DNA of 64,000 nucleotides, taken from NCBI RefSeq assembly GCF_019207085.1, contig NZ_JAATOM010000003.1:124001-188000 (forward strand), read 5' to 3'. Position 1 is the first letter of the stretch, and every line of letters begins with the position of its first letter. Below, in pieces: positions 56,032-64,000 of the stretch. A program made the translations under genes and the position numbers. The notes below the pieces were generated by a model, which was not told the origin of the DNA, did not search any database, and saw only the letters and a program-made list of their open reading frames with translations. Origin of the DNA: Variovorax sp. dw_308. GTDB taxonomy: Bacteria; Pseudomonadota; Gammaproteobacteria; Burkholderiales; Burkholderiaceae_C.

Positions 56032-56569
56032 GATGGTCACGGTTGTATTCGAAGCGCGTACCGCTGTCGATCAGCCATTGCCCGATGGCCTCTGCGTCAT
56101 TGAGGTCGAACAACGGCAGGCTCGTTGGCAACGGCAAGGATTCGGGCGTATCGGTCGCGATGGCGGCGACGCGTTCGTCTTCGACATAGCAAGCCGGCCG
56201 CTCCGTCTCGCCTTCGGCCGTCGCCCGCCAGACCTCGATCTTCGGCAGGTCGCTCTGCTTGAATCCCTCGACCAGCACCCAGTCGACACCGGCGTCCAGT
56301 TCGGCAACAAGTTGATGCACCGAGAGTTGTGCCGGCTGCTCGAACTCGCGCATCAGCGCCAGGCGGCGGTCTGACGCCACGACGACTTCGAATGCACCGG
56401 CCTCTCGATGGCGGAACGTGTCCTTGCCCGGATGGTCGATGTCGAACTTGTGGTGCGCATGCTTGACCACCGACACGCGCAGTCCGTGCCGCTTGAGCAC
56501 GGGAATCAGGCGTTCGACGAGGGTGGTCTTGCCGGCACCGGAATAGCCGGCGAAGCCGATGACTTTCAT
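56024..56569 (-). CDS. mobB: Molybdopterin-guanine dinucleotide biosynthesis adaptor MobB
   Basis: A 181-residue GTP-binding protein with a Walker A (GYSGAGKTTLVERL, residues about 7-20) and KHAHHKFDIDHPGKD. It helps attach GMP to the molybdenum cofactor. MobA is not present in the window. It lies 24 bases after thrC on the same strand. Confidence 0.94.
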   Translation of the reverse strand: MKVIGFAGYSGAGKTTLVERLIPVLKRHGLRVSVVKHAHHKFDIDHPGKDTFRHREAGAFEVVVASDRRLALMREFEQPAQLSVHQLVAELDAGVDWVLVEGFKQSDLPKIEVWRATAEGETERPACYVEDERVAAIATDTPESLPLPTSLPLFDLNDAEAIGQWLIDSGTRFEYNRDHHV

Positions 56570-56593
56570 GCCGGATGGGCGCCGTGGCCCTGC

Positions 56594-58008
56594 TCAGTCA
56601 CAGTGCGCGGCGATGTACGACTTGACGGCCTTCGCATCGGCGGGCAGCGACATGACCCGCTTGGGCAGCGACTCGATGCCGATGAATCTCTTCGGCCGGT
56701 CGGGCTCGTGGCCCAGCGCCTCGACGATGGTTTCGGCGAACTTGATTGGCAAGGCGGTTTCAAGCACGACCATCGGGACACCCGGCACCAGGTGCTCGCG
56801 CGCGGCCTTGAGCCCGTCGGCCGTGTGCGTGTCGATGAGCGTGGCAAAGCGCTTGTTGGTGTCGCGGATGGTAGCGAGCCGGTCGGCATGGGTGCTGCGG
56901 CTGCTGCGGAAGCCGAAGCGTGCGGCAGCCTGCGCGAAGGCCGGGTCCTGGCTCAGGTCGAAGCGGCCGGTCTTGCCGAGTTCGTCTTCGAACAAGCCAC
57001 GCAGCCTTGCGCCGTCCCGCCCGACCAGGTCGAACACGAAACGCTCGAAGTTGCTGGCTTTGCTGATGTCCATCGACGGGCTCGACGTCTCGTGCGTGTC
57101 GGCGGCCGAACGCACGCGGTAGACGCCGGTGCGGAAGAACTCGTCGAGCACGTCGTTCTCGTTGGTGGCGACCACCAGCGTCTGGATCGGCAGGCCCATC
57201 ATGCGCGCCACGTGGCCTGCGCACACATTGCCGAAGTTGCCCGAGGGCACGGTGAAGCTCACCGGCTTGTCATTGCTCGCCGTCGCCTGGAAATACCCCG
57301 CGAAGTAGTAGACGACCTGCGCCAGCAGGCGCGCCCAGTTGATCGAGTTGACCGTGCCGATCTTGTACTTGCGCTTGAAGTCCAGGTCGTTCGACACCGC
57401 CTTGACGATGTCCTGGCAATCGTCGAACACGCCGGCGATCGCGATGTTGTGGATGTTCGCGTCTTGAAGGCTGAACATCTGCGCCTGCTGGAACGGGCTC
57501 ATGCGGCCTTCGGGCGAGGTCATGAACACGCGCACGCCATGCTTGCCGCGCATCGCGTATTCGGCCGCGCTGCCAGTGTCGCCGCTGGTCGCGCCGAGGA
57601 TGTTGAGCTCTTCGCCGCGGCGCGCCAGTTCGTACTCGAACAGGTTGCCGAGCAACTGCATTGCCATGTCCTTGAACGCGAGCGTCGGGCCGTTCGACAG
57701 CGCTTCGAGGTACACGCCGTCCTCGAGCTCGCGCAGCGGCACGATCTCTTCGGTGCCGAAGACTTCGGCGGTGTACGTCTTCGCGCACAACGTCTTCAGG
57801 TCGGCGGCCGGAATGTCGTCGATGTAGAGCGAGAGGACTTCGAAGGCCAGTTCGTGATACGGCAGCTTGCGCCACCTGGCGAGCGTTGCCGTGTCGACTT
57901 GCGGATAACGCTCGGGCAAGTAAAGGCCGCCATCGGGCGCGAGCCCTTCGAGCAGGATGTCGCAGAACTTGCGCGGCGTGGTGTCGCCGCGGGTCGAGAG
58001 ATACCGCA

Positions 58009-58009
<1 letters not shown>
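56594..58009 (-). CDS. thrC: Threonine synthase
   Basis: A 471-residue PLP enzyme turning phosphohomoserine into threonine. The PLP Lys is in LAFKDMAMQLLGNLFEYEL, and GATSGDTGSAAEYAMRGK is the phosphate-binding loop. The N-terminal MRYLSTRGDTTPRKFCDILL marks the long (class I) ThrC form. The ATG shares a base with the hom stop codon. Confidence 0.96.
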
Positions 58010-59334
<1,325 letters not shown>

Positions 59335-59338
59335 GGAT

Positions 59339-60562
59339 TCAGTCATTTCGATTGCGATAGCGCTCAAGGAACTTCGCGATGCGGTTCACCGCTTCGCGCA
59401 GGTCTTCTTCATGGGGCAGGAACACGATGCGGAAATGGTCCGGCGTGGCCCAGTTGAAGCCGGTGCCTTGCACCAGCATGACCTTGGTTTCCTTGAGCAG
59501 TTCGAGGAAGAACTGGCGGTCGTCCTCGATCGGGTAAATCTTTGGGTCCAGCTTGGGGAACATGTAGAGCGCCGCCACCGGCTTGACGCAGGTCACGCCC
59601 GGGATCGCGGTGATCAGCTCGTAGGCCAGGTCGCGCTGGCGGCGCAACCGGCCGCCTTCGCCCACCAGGTCGTTGATGCTCTGGTAGCCGCCCAGCGCCG
59701 TCTGGATCGCCCATTGCCCCGGCACGTTGGCGCACAGGCGCATGTTCGAGAGCATGTTGAGCCCCTCGATGTAGTCCTGCGCCCGCTTCTTGTCGCCCGA
59801 CACCACGAGCCAGCCCGCCCGGTAGCCGCAGGAGCGATAGCTCTTCGAGAGCGAATTGAAGGTGAGCGTGACCACGTCGTTGCTCAGGCTGGCGATGGCC
59901 GTGTGCTTGACGCCGTCGTAGAGCACCTTGTCGTAGACCTCGTCGGCGAAGATCACCAGGCTGTGCTCGCGCGCGATCTGGACGATTCCCTTGAGCAGGT
60001 CGACCGAATACAGCGCGCCCGTGGGGTTGTTCGGGTTGATGACCACGATGCCCTTGGTACGCGGCGTGATCTTCGAACGAATGTCGTCGAGGCTCGGCAT
60101 CCAGCCATCGGCCTCGTCGCAGATGTAGTGCACCGGCCTGCCGCCTGACAGGCTCGACACCGCCGTCCACAGCGGATAGTCGGGCGCGGGCAGCAGAAGT
60201 TCGTCGCCGTCGTTCAGCAGCGCATTGGTCGCCATCGCGATCAGTTCGCTCGCGCCGTTGCCCAGGTAGATGTCATCGAGCGCGACGCCGGCAATGCCCT
60301 GCTTCTGCGTCTCATGCATCACCGCCTTGCGCGCGGCGAAGATGCCCTTGCTGTCGGAATAACCCGCCGATGCCGGCAGGTTCCGGATCATGTCCTGCTG
60401 CACCTCTTCCGGCGCGTCGAAGCCGAATATCGCGAGGTTGCCGATATTGAGCTTGATGATTTTTTGACCCTCTTCCTCCATTTGCTTGGCCGCATCCATG
60501 ATCGGGCCACGGATGTCGTAGAGCACGTTGGCGAGCTTGGTCGATTTCTTGAGCGTTTTCAA
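59339..60562 (-). CDS. alaC: Alanine/glutamate-type aminotransferase AlaC
   Basis: A 407-residue class I aminotransferase. The PLP Lys is in FNSLSKSYRSCGYRAGW, with NPNNPTGALY and ADEVYDKVLYDG before it. The start is TTG at 60562, chosen because GGGAGGG lies a few bases upstream and the family begins KTLKKSTKLANVLYDIRGP. It makes alanine from pyruvate. It is first in the operon and divergent from the Mth938-like gene. Confidence 0.9.
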   Translation of the reverse strand: MKTLKKSTKLANVLYDIRGPIMDAAKQMEEEGQKIIKLNIGNLAIFGFDAPEEVQQDMIRNLPASAGYSDSKGIFAARKAVMHETQKQGIAGVALDDIYLGNGASELIAMATNALLNDGDELLLPAPDYPLWTAVSSLSGGRPVHYICDEADGWMPSLDDIRSKITPRTKGIVVINPNNPTGALYSVDLLKGIVQIAREHSLVIFADEVYDKVLYDGVKHTAIASLSNDVVTLTFNSLSKSYRSCGYRAGWLVVSGDKKRAQDYIEGLNMLSNMRLCANVPGQWAIQTALGGYQSINDLVGEGGRLRRQRDLAYELITAIPGVTCVKPVAALYMFPKLDPKIYPIEDDRQFFLELLKETKVMLVQGTGFNWATPDHFRIVFLPHEEDLREAVNRIAKFLERYRNRND

Positions 60563-60629
60563 AGGCCCTCCCGGGCGGCTTGTCACTGGGGAAAACCTAT
60601 AATTTGACCACAGTTCCACACCCCATCTG

Positions 60630-61016
60630 ATGAAGCTCCAGCCCGACAAATCCGACACCCAAACCATCACTGCACACGGCCCGGGCTGGGTCGCGATCAA
60701 CAACGAGAAGGTCGGTCACAGCGTCGTGGTCGGCTCTCGCGGCGAGCGTTTTGCCTGGGACTGCGAACGTTTCGAGGACTTGAATTCCTCGCATTTCGCG
60801 CAATTTGCATCACTGGGCGCCGAACTGGTGATTTTCGGCAGCGGTGTGCGCATTCGCTTCCCCCAGCCGCAATGGCTACAGCCGTTGATGGCCCTGCGCA
60901 CAGGCGTGGAAACGATGGATACCGCCGCAGCCTGCCGTACCTACAACATCCTTGCGGGCGAGGGACGGCACGTCCTGGCGGCGCTGCTGATCGAGAGCCC
61001 AGCCGCGGGAGACTGA
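60630..61016 (+). CDS. Mth938-like domain protein (DUF498)
   Basis: A 128-residue protein of the Mth938/NDUFAF3-like family with ITAHGPGWVAINNEKVGHSV, ELVIFGSGVRIRFP and a C-terminal TYNILAGEGRHVLAALL. Bacterial members lack a settled role; mitochondrial relatives assist complex I assembly. A TATAAT lies at 60598-60603 upstream, but no well-spaced -35 was seen. It is divergent from alaC. Confidence 0.85.
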   Translation: MKLQPDKSDTQTITAHGPGWVAINNEKVGHSVVVGSRGERFAWDCERFEDLNSSHFAQFASLGAELVIFGSGVRIRFPQPQWLQPLMALRTGVETMDTAAACRTYNILAGEGRHVLAALLIESPAAGD

Positions 61017-61152
61017 GGCATTTCGGGGTAAAATCATGGGTTGCGAAAAAGGCTGGCGGACGCTCACCGCGGGCGCCCAAGGCCGTCCCGGCGGTTTTCG
61101 GTAAGCAACGGCCAATCTTCCCTCGGGAACCATAACGGAGAAAACAAGTTTC

Positions 61153-61629
61153 ATGGCGATCGTTGTCAACAAACCCATTCCCGAGTTCGAATCCAACGCG
61201 ACCGGTGGCATCAAGGTCTCGAACACCTCCCACCTCGGCCACGTGTTGGTGATGTATTTCTACCCGAAGGACAACACACCCGGTTGTACCACCGAAGCCA
61301 TGCAGTTTCGCGACCGCTACAAGGACTTCGTGAAGGCCGGCGCCACGGTGTTTGGCGTCTCGCGCGACAACATGAAGTCGCACGATGAATTCAAGGCCAA
61401 GCTCGAGCTTCCTTTCGAACTCATCGCCGACACGGAAGAAAAAATGTGTCACATGTTCGGCGTGGTCAAGAACAAGATCATGTATGGCAAGAAGGTCAAG
61501 GGCATCGAGCGCAGCACCTTCCTGATCGGCGCCGATGGCATCCTCAAGGCTGAATGGCGCGGCCTCAAGGTACCCGGGCATGTCGACGACGTCCTCAAGG
61601 AAGTCAAGGCGCTCAAGAAGGCAGCCTGA
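61153..61629 (+). CDS. Peroxiredoxin, PrxQ/BCP type
   Basis: A 158-residue thiol peroxidase. The peroxidatic Cys45 is in DNTPGCTTEAMQF. The usual resolving Cys five residues later is replaced by Met50. The only other Cys, at 99 (EEKMCHMFGVV), may resolve it or the enzyme may work as a one-Cys form. Its promoter is probably in the 136-base gap upstream, where TAAAAT (61029-61034) is a possible -10. The gene is followed by a possible small RNA. Confidence 0.9.
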   Translation: MAIVVNKPIPEFESNATGGIKVSNTSHLGHVLVMYFYPKDNTPGCTTEAMQFRDRYKDFVKAGATVFGVSRDNMKSHDEFKAKLELPFELIADTEEKMCHMFGVVKNKIMYGKKVKGIERSTFLIGADGILKAEWRGLKVPGHVDDVLKEVKALKKAA

Positions 61630-61694
61630 AACAGTATGTTTCAATCTCGCCACGCGCGAGGTTGACGTGGTAATGCGGCGTGTATAGTGGCCTA

Positions 61695-61760
61695 ATGCTG
61701 TTGATCGCAACAACCGCGCTCCCCCAAAAAAGCCGCCCGGCTCGCCAGGCGGCTTTTTTA
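61695..61760 (+). ncRNA. Candidate small RNA between the peroxiredoxin and phoH
   Basis: A promoter-like TTGACG (61662-61667) and TATAGT (61683-61688) with a short 15-base spacer point to a start near 61695. The transcript would contain a small hairpin, TGTTG-ATCG-CAACA (61699-61712), and end at a strong terminator after about 65 bases. Alternatively the terminator is just that of the peroxiredoxin gene or a leader attenuator. No homology was recognised. Confidence 0.35.
61726..61759 (+). terminator. Rho-independent terminator upstream of phoH
   Basis: AAAAAAGCCGCC (61726-61737) and GGCGGCTTTTTT (61748-61759) form a 12-bp stem with six T at its 3' end and a 10-base loop. Because it is A-rich on the 5' side, it may also work on the opposite strand. 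Confidence 0.9.
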
Positions 61761-61797
61761 TTTTCTGGTTCCATCACCTTTGCGAGCACACCACTCC

Positions 61798-63594
61798 ATG
61801 CCCCTGCCCCCCGCCCCCACGAAGCGTGCCGCCCTTCTTTCGCCCGACGCGCTTGACGCGCCTGCGCATTCGTCATCCAAGCCCTCGCGCCGCAGCAGCG
61901 GCAGCCGGCACGCAGAGAATGCGCGCGGCGTGGCGCCGCAGCCGCTGGAATTGTTCGACACCCGCGCGAACGAAGCCGGTGGCCCGGCGTCGAACGAGGT
62001 GATGCACCAGGTCGAAACCAAGCCGCGCCCACAACCGGCGCCGGAGCGCATCGTCGAAAGGGCTCCCGAGCCGATGCAGGCACGCGGCCCGCAAGAGCCA
62101 CTGCCAGTGTCCGTTCCCGCGCCGATCGCACGGCCCAAGGCGGCGCCGCAGGAAAGCCGCCCGCGCCGTGCCAAGTCGAACGGCCCTGCCAAGCTCTTCG
62201 TGCTCGACACCAATGTGCTGCTGCACGACCCGATGTGCCTGTTCCGATTCGAGGAACACGACATCTACCTGCCGATGATCGTGCTCGAGGAACTCGATGG
62301 CCACAAGAAGGGCACGACCGAGGTCGCACGCAACGGCCGCCAGACCAGCCGCACGCTCGATGCGCTTGCTGGCGCCAAAGGCGCGGACATTGCGAAGGGC
62401 CTGCGACTCGACACCACTGGGCATACGGGTGCCGGCGGCAAGCTGTTCTTCCAGACCGAGGTGATGGACTTCTCGCTGCCGAGCAGCCTGCCGCAGGGCA
62501 AGGCCGACAACCAGATCCTCGGCGTGGTGCACGCGTTGCGCGACCTGTACTCGCAGGATCGCCCCGGCCATCCGAAGCAGGAAGTGGTGCTGGTGTCCAA
62601 GGACATCAACATGCGCGTCAAGGCGCGCGCGCTGGGTCTTGCCGCAGACGACTATCAGAACGACAAGACGCTGGAAGACGGCGACCTGCTCTACTCCGGC
62701 TCGCTCGCGCTGCCGCCCGACTTCTGGACGCGCCAGAGCAAGACCGTCGAGAGCTGGCAGAGCGGCAGCACGACTTTCTACCGGATCACCGGCCCGATCG
62801 TTCCGAATCTCTACATCAACCAATTCGTGTACTTCGAGGCACCCGGCGAGCCCAGCATGTACGCCCGCGTCACCGAGATCCGCGACAAGACCGCGGTACT
62901 CAAGACGCTGAAGGACTACAGCTCCGCCAAAAACGGCGTCTGGGGCGTGTCGACCAAGAACCGCGAGCAGAACTTCGCGATGAATGTGCTGATGGACCCG
63001 GAGATCGACTTCGTCACGCTGACCGGCACGGCCGGCACCGGCAAGACGCTGATGGCCCTGGCCTCCGGTCTGACGCAGGTGCTCGACGACCGGCGCTACA
63101 CCGAGATCATCATGACGCGCGCCACCGTGAGCGTCGGCGAAGACATCGGTTTCCTGCCCGGCACCGAGGAAGAGAAGATGGGCCCGTGGATGGGCGCACT
63201 CGACGACAACCTCGAATTCCTGGCCAAGGGCGACGGTGGCAGCGCCGGCGAATGGGGCCGCGCGGCGACCAACGAACTGATCCGCTCGCGCATCAAGATC
63301 AAGAGCATGAACTTCATGCGAGGCCGCACCTTCCTGAACAAGTACGTGATCGTCGACGAGGCGCAGAACCTTACGCCCAAGCAGATGAAGACGCTCATCA
63401 CGCGCGCGGGTCCGGGGACCAAGATCATCTGCATGGGCAACCTGGCGCAGATCGACACGCCCTACCTCACCGAGGGCTCGTCCGGCCTGACCTTCGCGGT
63501 CGACAAATTCAAGGGCTGGCCGCACGGCGGGCACATCACGCTGGCACGCGGCGAACGCTCGCGGCTGGCCGATTTCGCCAGCGAAGTGCTCTGA
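61798..63594 (+). CDS. PIN-PhoH protein
   Basis: A 598-residue protein. A basic, Pro-rich N-terminal tail of about 130 residues is followed by a PIN domain (LFVLDTNVLLHDP near 135, LEELDGHKKG) and a PhoH ATPase with Walker A GTAGTGKTLMALA near 410 and VIVDEAQNLTPKQM. Such PhoH2-type proteins couple RNA cleavage to a helicase-like ATPase. A start at 61798 was preferred over 61780. Confidence 0.88.
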   Translation: MPLPPAPTKRAALLSPDALDAPAHSSSKPSRRSSGSRHAENARGVAPQPLELFDTRANEAGGPASNEVMHQVETKPRPQPAPERIVERAPEPMQARGPQEPLPVSVPAPIARPKAAPQESRPRRAKSNGPAKLFVLDTNVLLHDPMCLFRFEEHDIYLPMIVLEELDGHKKGTTEVARNGRQTSRTLDALAGAKGADIAKGLRLDTTGHTGAGGKLFFQTEVMDFSLPSSLPQGKADNQILGVVHALRDLYSQDRPGHPKQEVVLVSKDINMRVKARALGLAADDYQNDKTLEDGDLLYSGSLALPPDFWTRQSKTVESWQSGSTTFYRITGPIVPNLYINQFVYFEAPGEPSMYARVTEIRDKTAVLKTLKDYSSAKNGVWGVSTKNREQNFAMNVLMDPEIDFVTLTGTAGTGKTLMALASGLTQVLDDRRYTEIIMTRATVSVGEDIGFLPGTEEEKMGPWMGALDDNLEFLAKGDGGSAGEWGRAATNELIRSRIKIKSMNFMRGRTFLNKYVIVDEAQNLTPKQMKTLITRAGPGTKIICMGNLAQIDTPYLTEGSSGLTFAVDKFKGWPHGGHITLARGERSRLADFASEVL

Positions 63595-63617
63595 AATCAA
63601 GGATCGGGATCGGGTAG

Positions 63618-63726
63618 CCGAACGCAGAAGGAAGACAAAGGAACGCAAAAGTCGCAGAAGGAGAGAGCTTCCATCTTTTCTTTGTTTTTTGCGACCTCTG
63701 CGAGCCTTTGCGACTTCTGCGTTCGG
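63618..63726. repeat. Large imperfect inverted repeat, candidate intergenic element
   Basis: CCGAACGCAGAAG (63618-63630) is perfectly complementary to CTTCTGCGTTCGG (63714-63726). Inside, CAAAGG (63636) pairs with CCTTTG (63705), CGCA (63644) with TGCG (63699), and GTCGCA (63651) with TGCGAC (63690). The words GCGAC/CTTCTGCG repeat within the arms. It lies between phoH and the VOC gene. No coding potential was recognised. In the 283-base gap I see only this and the terminator below. Confidence 0.65.
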
Positions 63727-63756
63727 TTCCCGCATCTCGCCAGCACTCCACAATGG

Positions 63757-63791
63757 GCCCGCTCGTCGCCATCGACGCAGTGGGCTTTTTT
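63757..63791 (+). terminator. Rho-independent terminator after phoH
   Basis: GCCC, CT and GTCG pair with CGAC, AG and GGGC (with small bulges) around a 4-base loop, and six T follow. It ends the phoH transcript. Confidence 0.75.
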
Positions 63792-63877
63792 GCGACCGGG
63801 TGACAGGCTACTGACAATACGCTGTCAGCAGCACCCTCGCACCATGCGGGCTCCCTTCCAACGAAAGAGAGTTTGAA

Positions 63878-64000
63878 ATGAGCAATGCGATCAACTGGTT
63901 CGAAATTCCCGTCGCCGACATGGACCGCGCGCAGCGCTTCTACGAGACGGTGCTGGGCCGCTCCTTGCGACGCCAGGATTTCGGCGGTGAACACCTGGCT
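63878..64000 (+). CDS. VOC-family (glyoxalase/bleomycin-resistance-like) protein, 3' end outside window
   Basis: The first 41 codons are visible. They begin SNAINWFEIPVADMDRAQRF, followed by YETVLGRSLRRQDFGGEHLA, a typical vicinal-oxygen-chelate start. GAAAGAGAG lies upstream of the ATG. The catalytic residues beyond the first metal-ligand region are not in view, so the activity cannot be assigned. Confidence 0.85.
   Translation, partial: MSNAINWFEIPVADMDRAQRFYETVLGRSLRRQDFGGEHLA

Overview
The window is GC-rich, densely coding bacterial chromosome from a betaproteobacterium of the order Burkholderiales, most likely a Comamonadaceae member close to Variovorax. This is inferred from gene content: a Bug-type solute receptor, alaC-hom-thrC next to molybdenum-cofactor genes, an acnD/prpF methylcitrate operon, a catBCA-benABCD block, and a SWIB protein with a histone-H1-like Lys/Ala/Pro tail. 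No rRNA, tRNA, CRISPR array, transposase or phage gene was seen.

Layout. 1-450: end of a SWIB-domain gene and its terminator. 479-11353: a possible catabolic locus with a TPP enzyme divergent from a TetR regulator, a PhyH-type dioxygenase, an NMT1/SsuA-type ABC importer, an oversized enolase-superfamily enzyme, a Gfo/Idh/MocA dehydrogenase, a DUF993 aldolase-like protein and a TIM-barrel isomerase; its substrate is unknown. 11413-14483: a YcaQ-like DNA glycosylase, an unknown membrane protein, and an FMN riboswitch controlling a RibH2-type lumazine synthase. 14490-17050: divergent arsenic genes (acr3-arsR / arsC-arsH). 17068-23216: MFS and AraC pair, DUF2501 protein, VapBC-like pair, SulP transporter, PDZ lipoprotein, DUF1428 protein.

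23284-33587: aromatic catabolism. catB-catC-catA-benA-benB-benC-benD-benK and an exported M20 amidohydrolase lie on the minus strand, and a LysR regulator is divergent from catB. The catB/regulator gap contains an exact ATAC-N7-GTAT site of the BenM/CatM type. Together the genes would import benzoate, convert it to catechol and open the ring toward 3-oxoadipate enol-lactone. The amidohydrolase may release aromatic acids from amide conjugates.

33556-40823: arfB, a BktB-like thiolase, clpB with a heat-shock-type promoter, a Bug receptor, a class A acid phosphatase and moaE. 40892-44204: metR/metE with a perfect MetR box. 44258-52089: methylcitrate cycle (ScfR/PrpR-type regulator, thioesterase, prpC, acnD, prpF, prpB) with an array of ATTCGCAA-like operator words. 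52299-54424: small oxidoreductase-like protein, then a DapA-like/RraA pair. 54530-60562 on the minus strand: alaC-hom-thrC-mobB-moeA-moaD. moaE is 14 kb from moaD, and a degraded copy of the moaE 5' end lies at 52508-52584, so about 11.7 kb is flanked by direct repeats. 60630-64000: Mth938-like protein, peroxiredoxin, a candidate small RNA, PIN-PhoH ATPase, a large intergenic hairpin and the start of a VOC-family gene.
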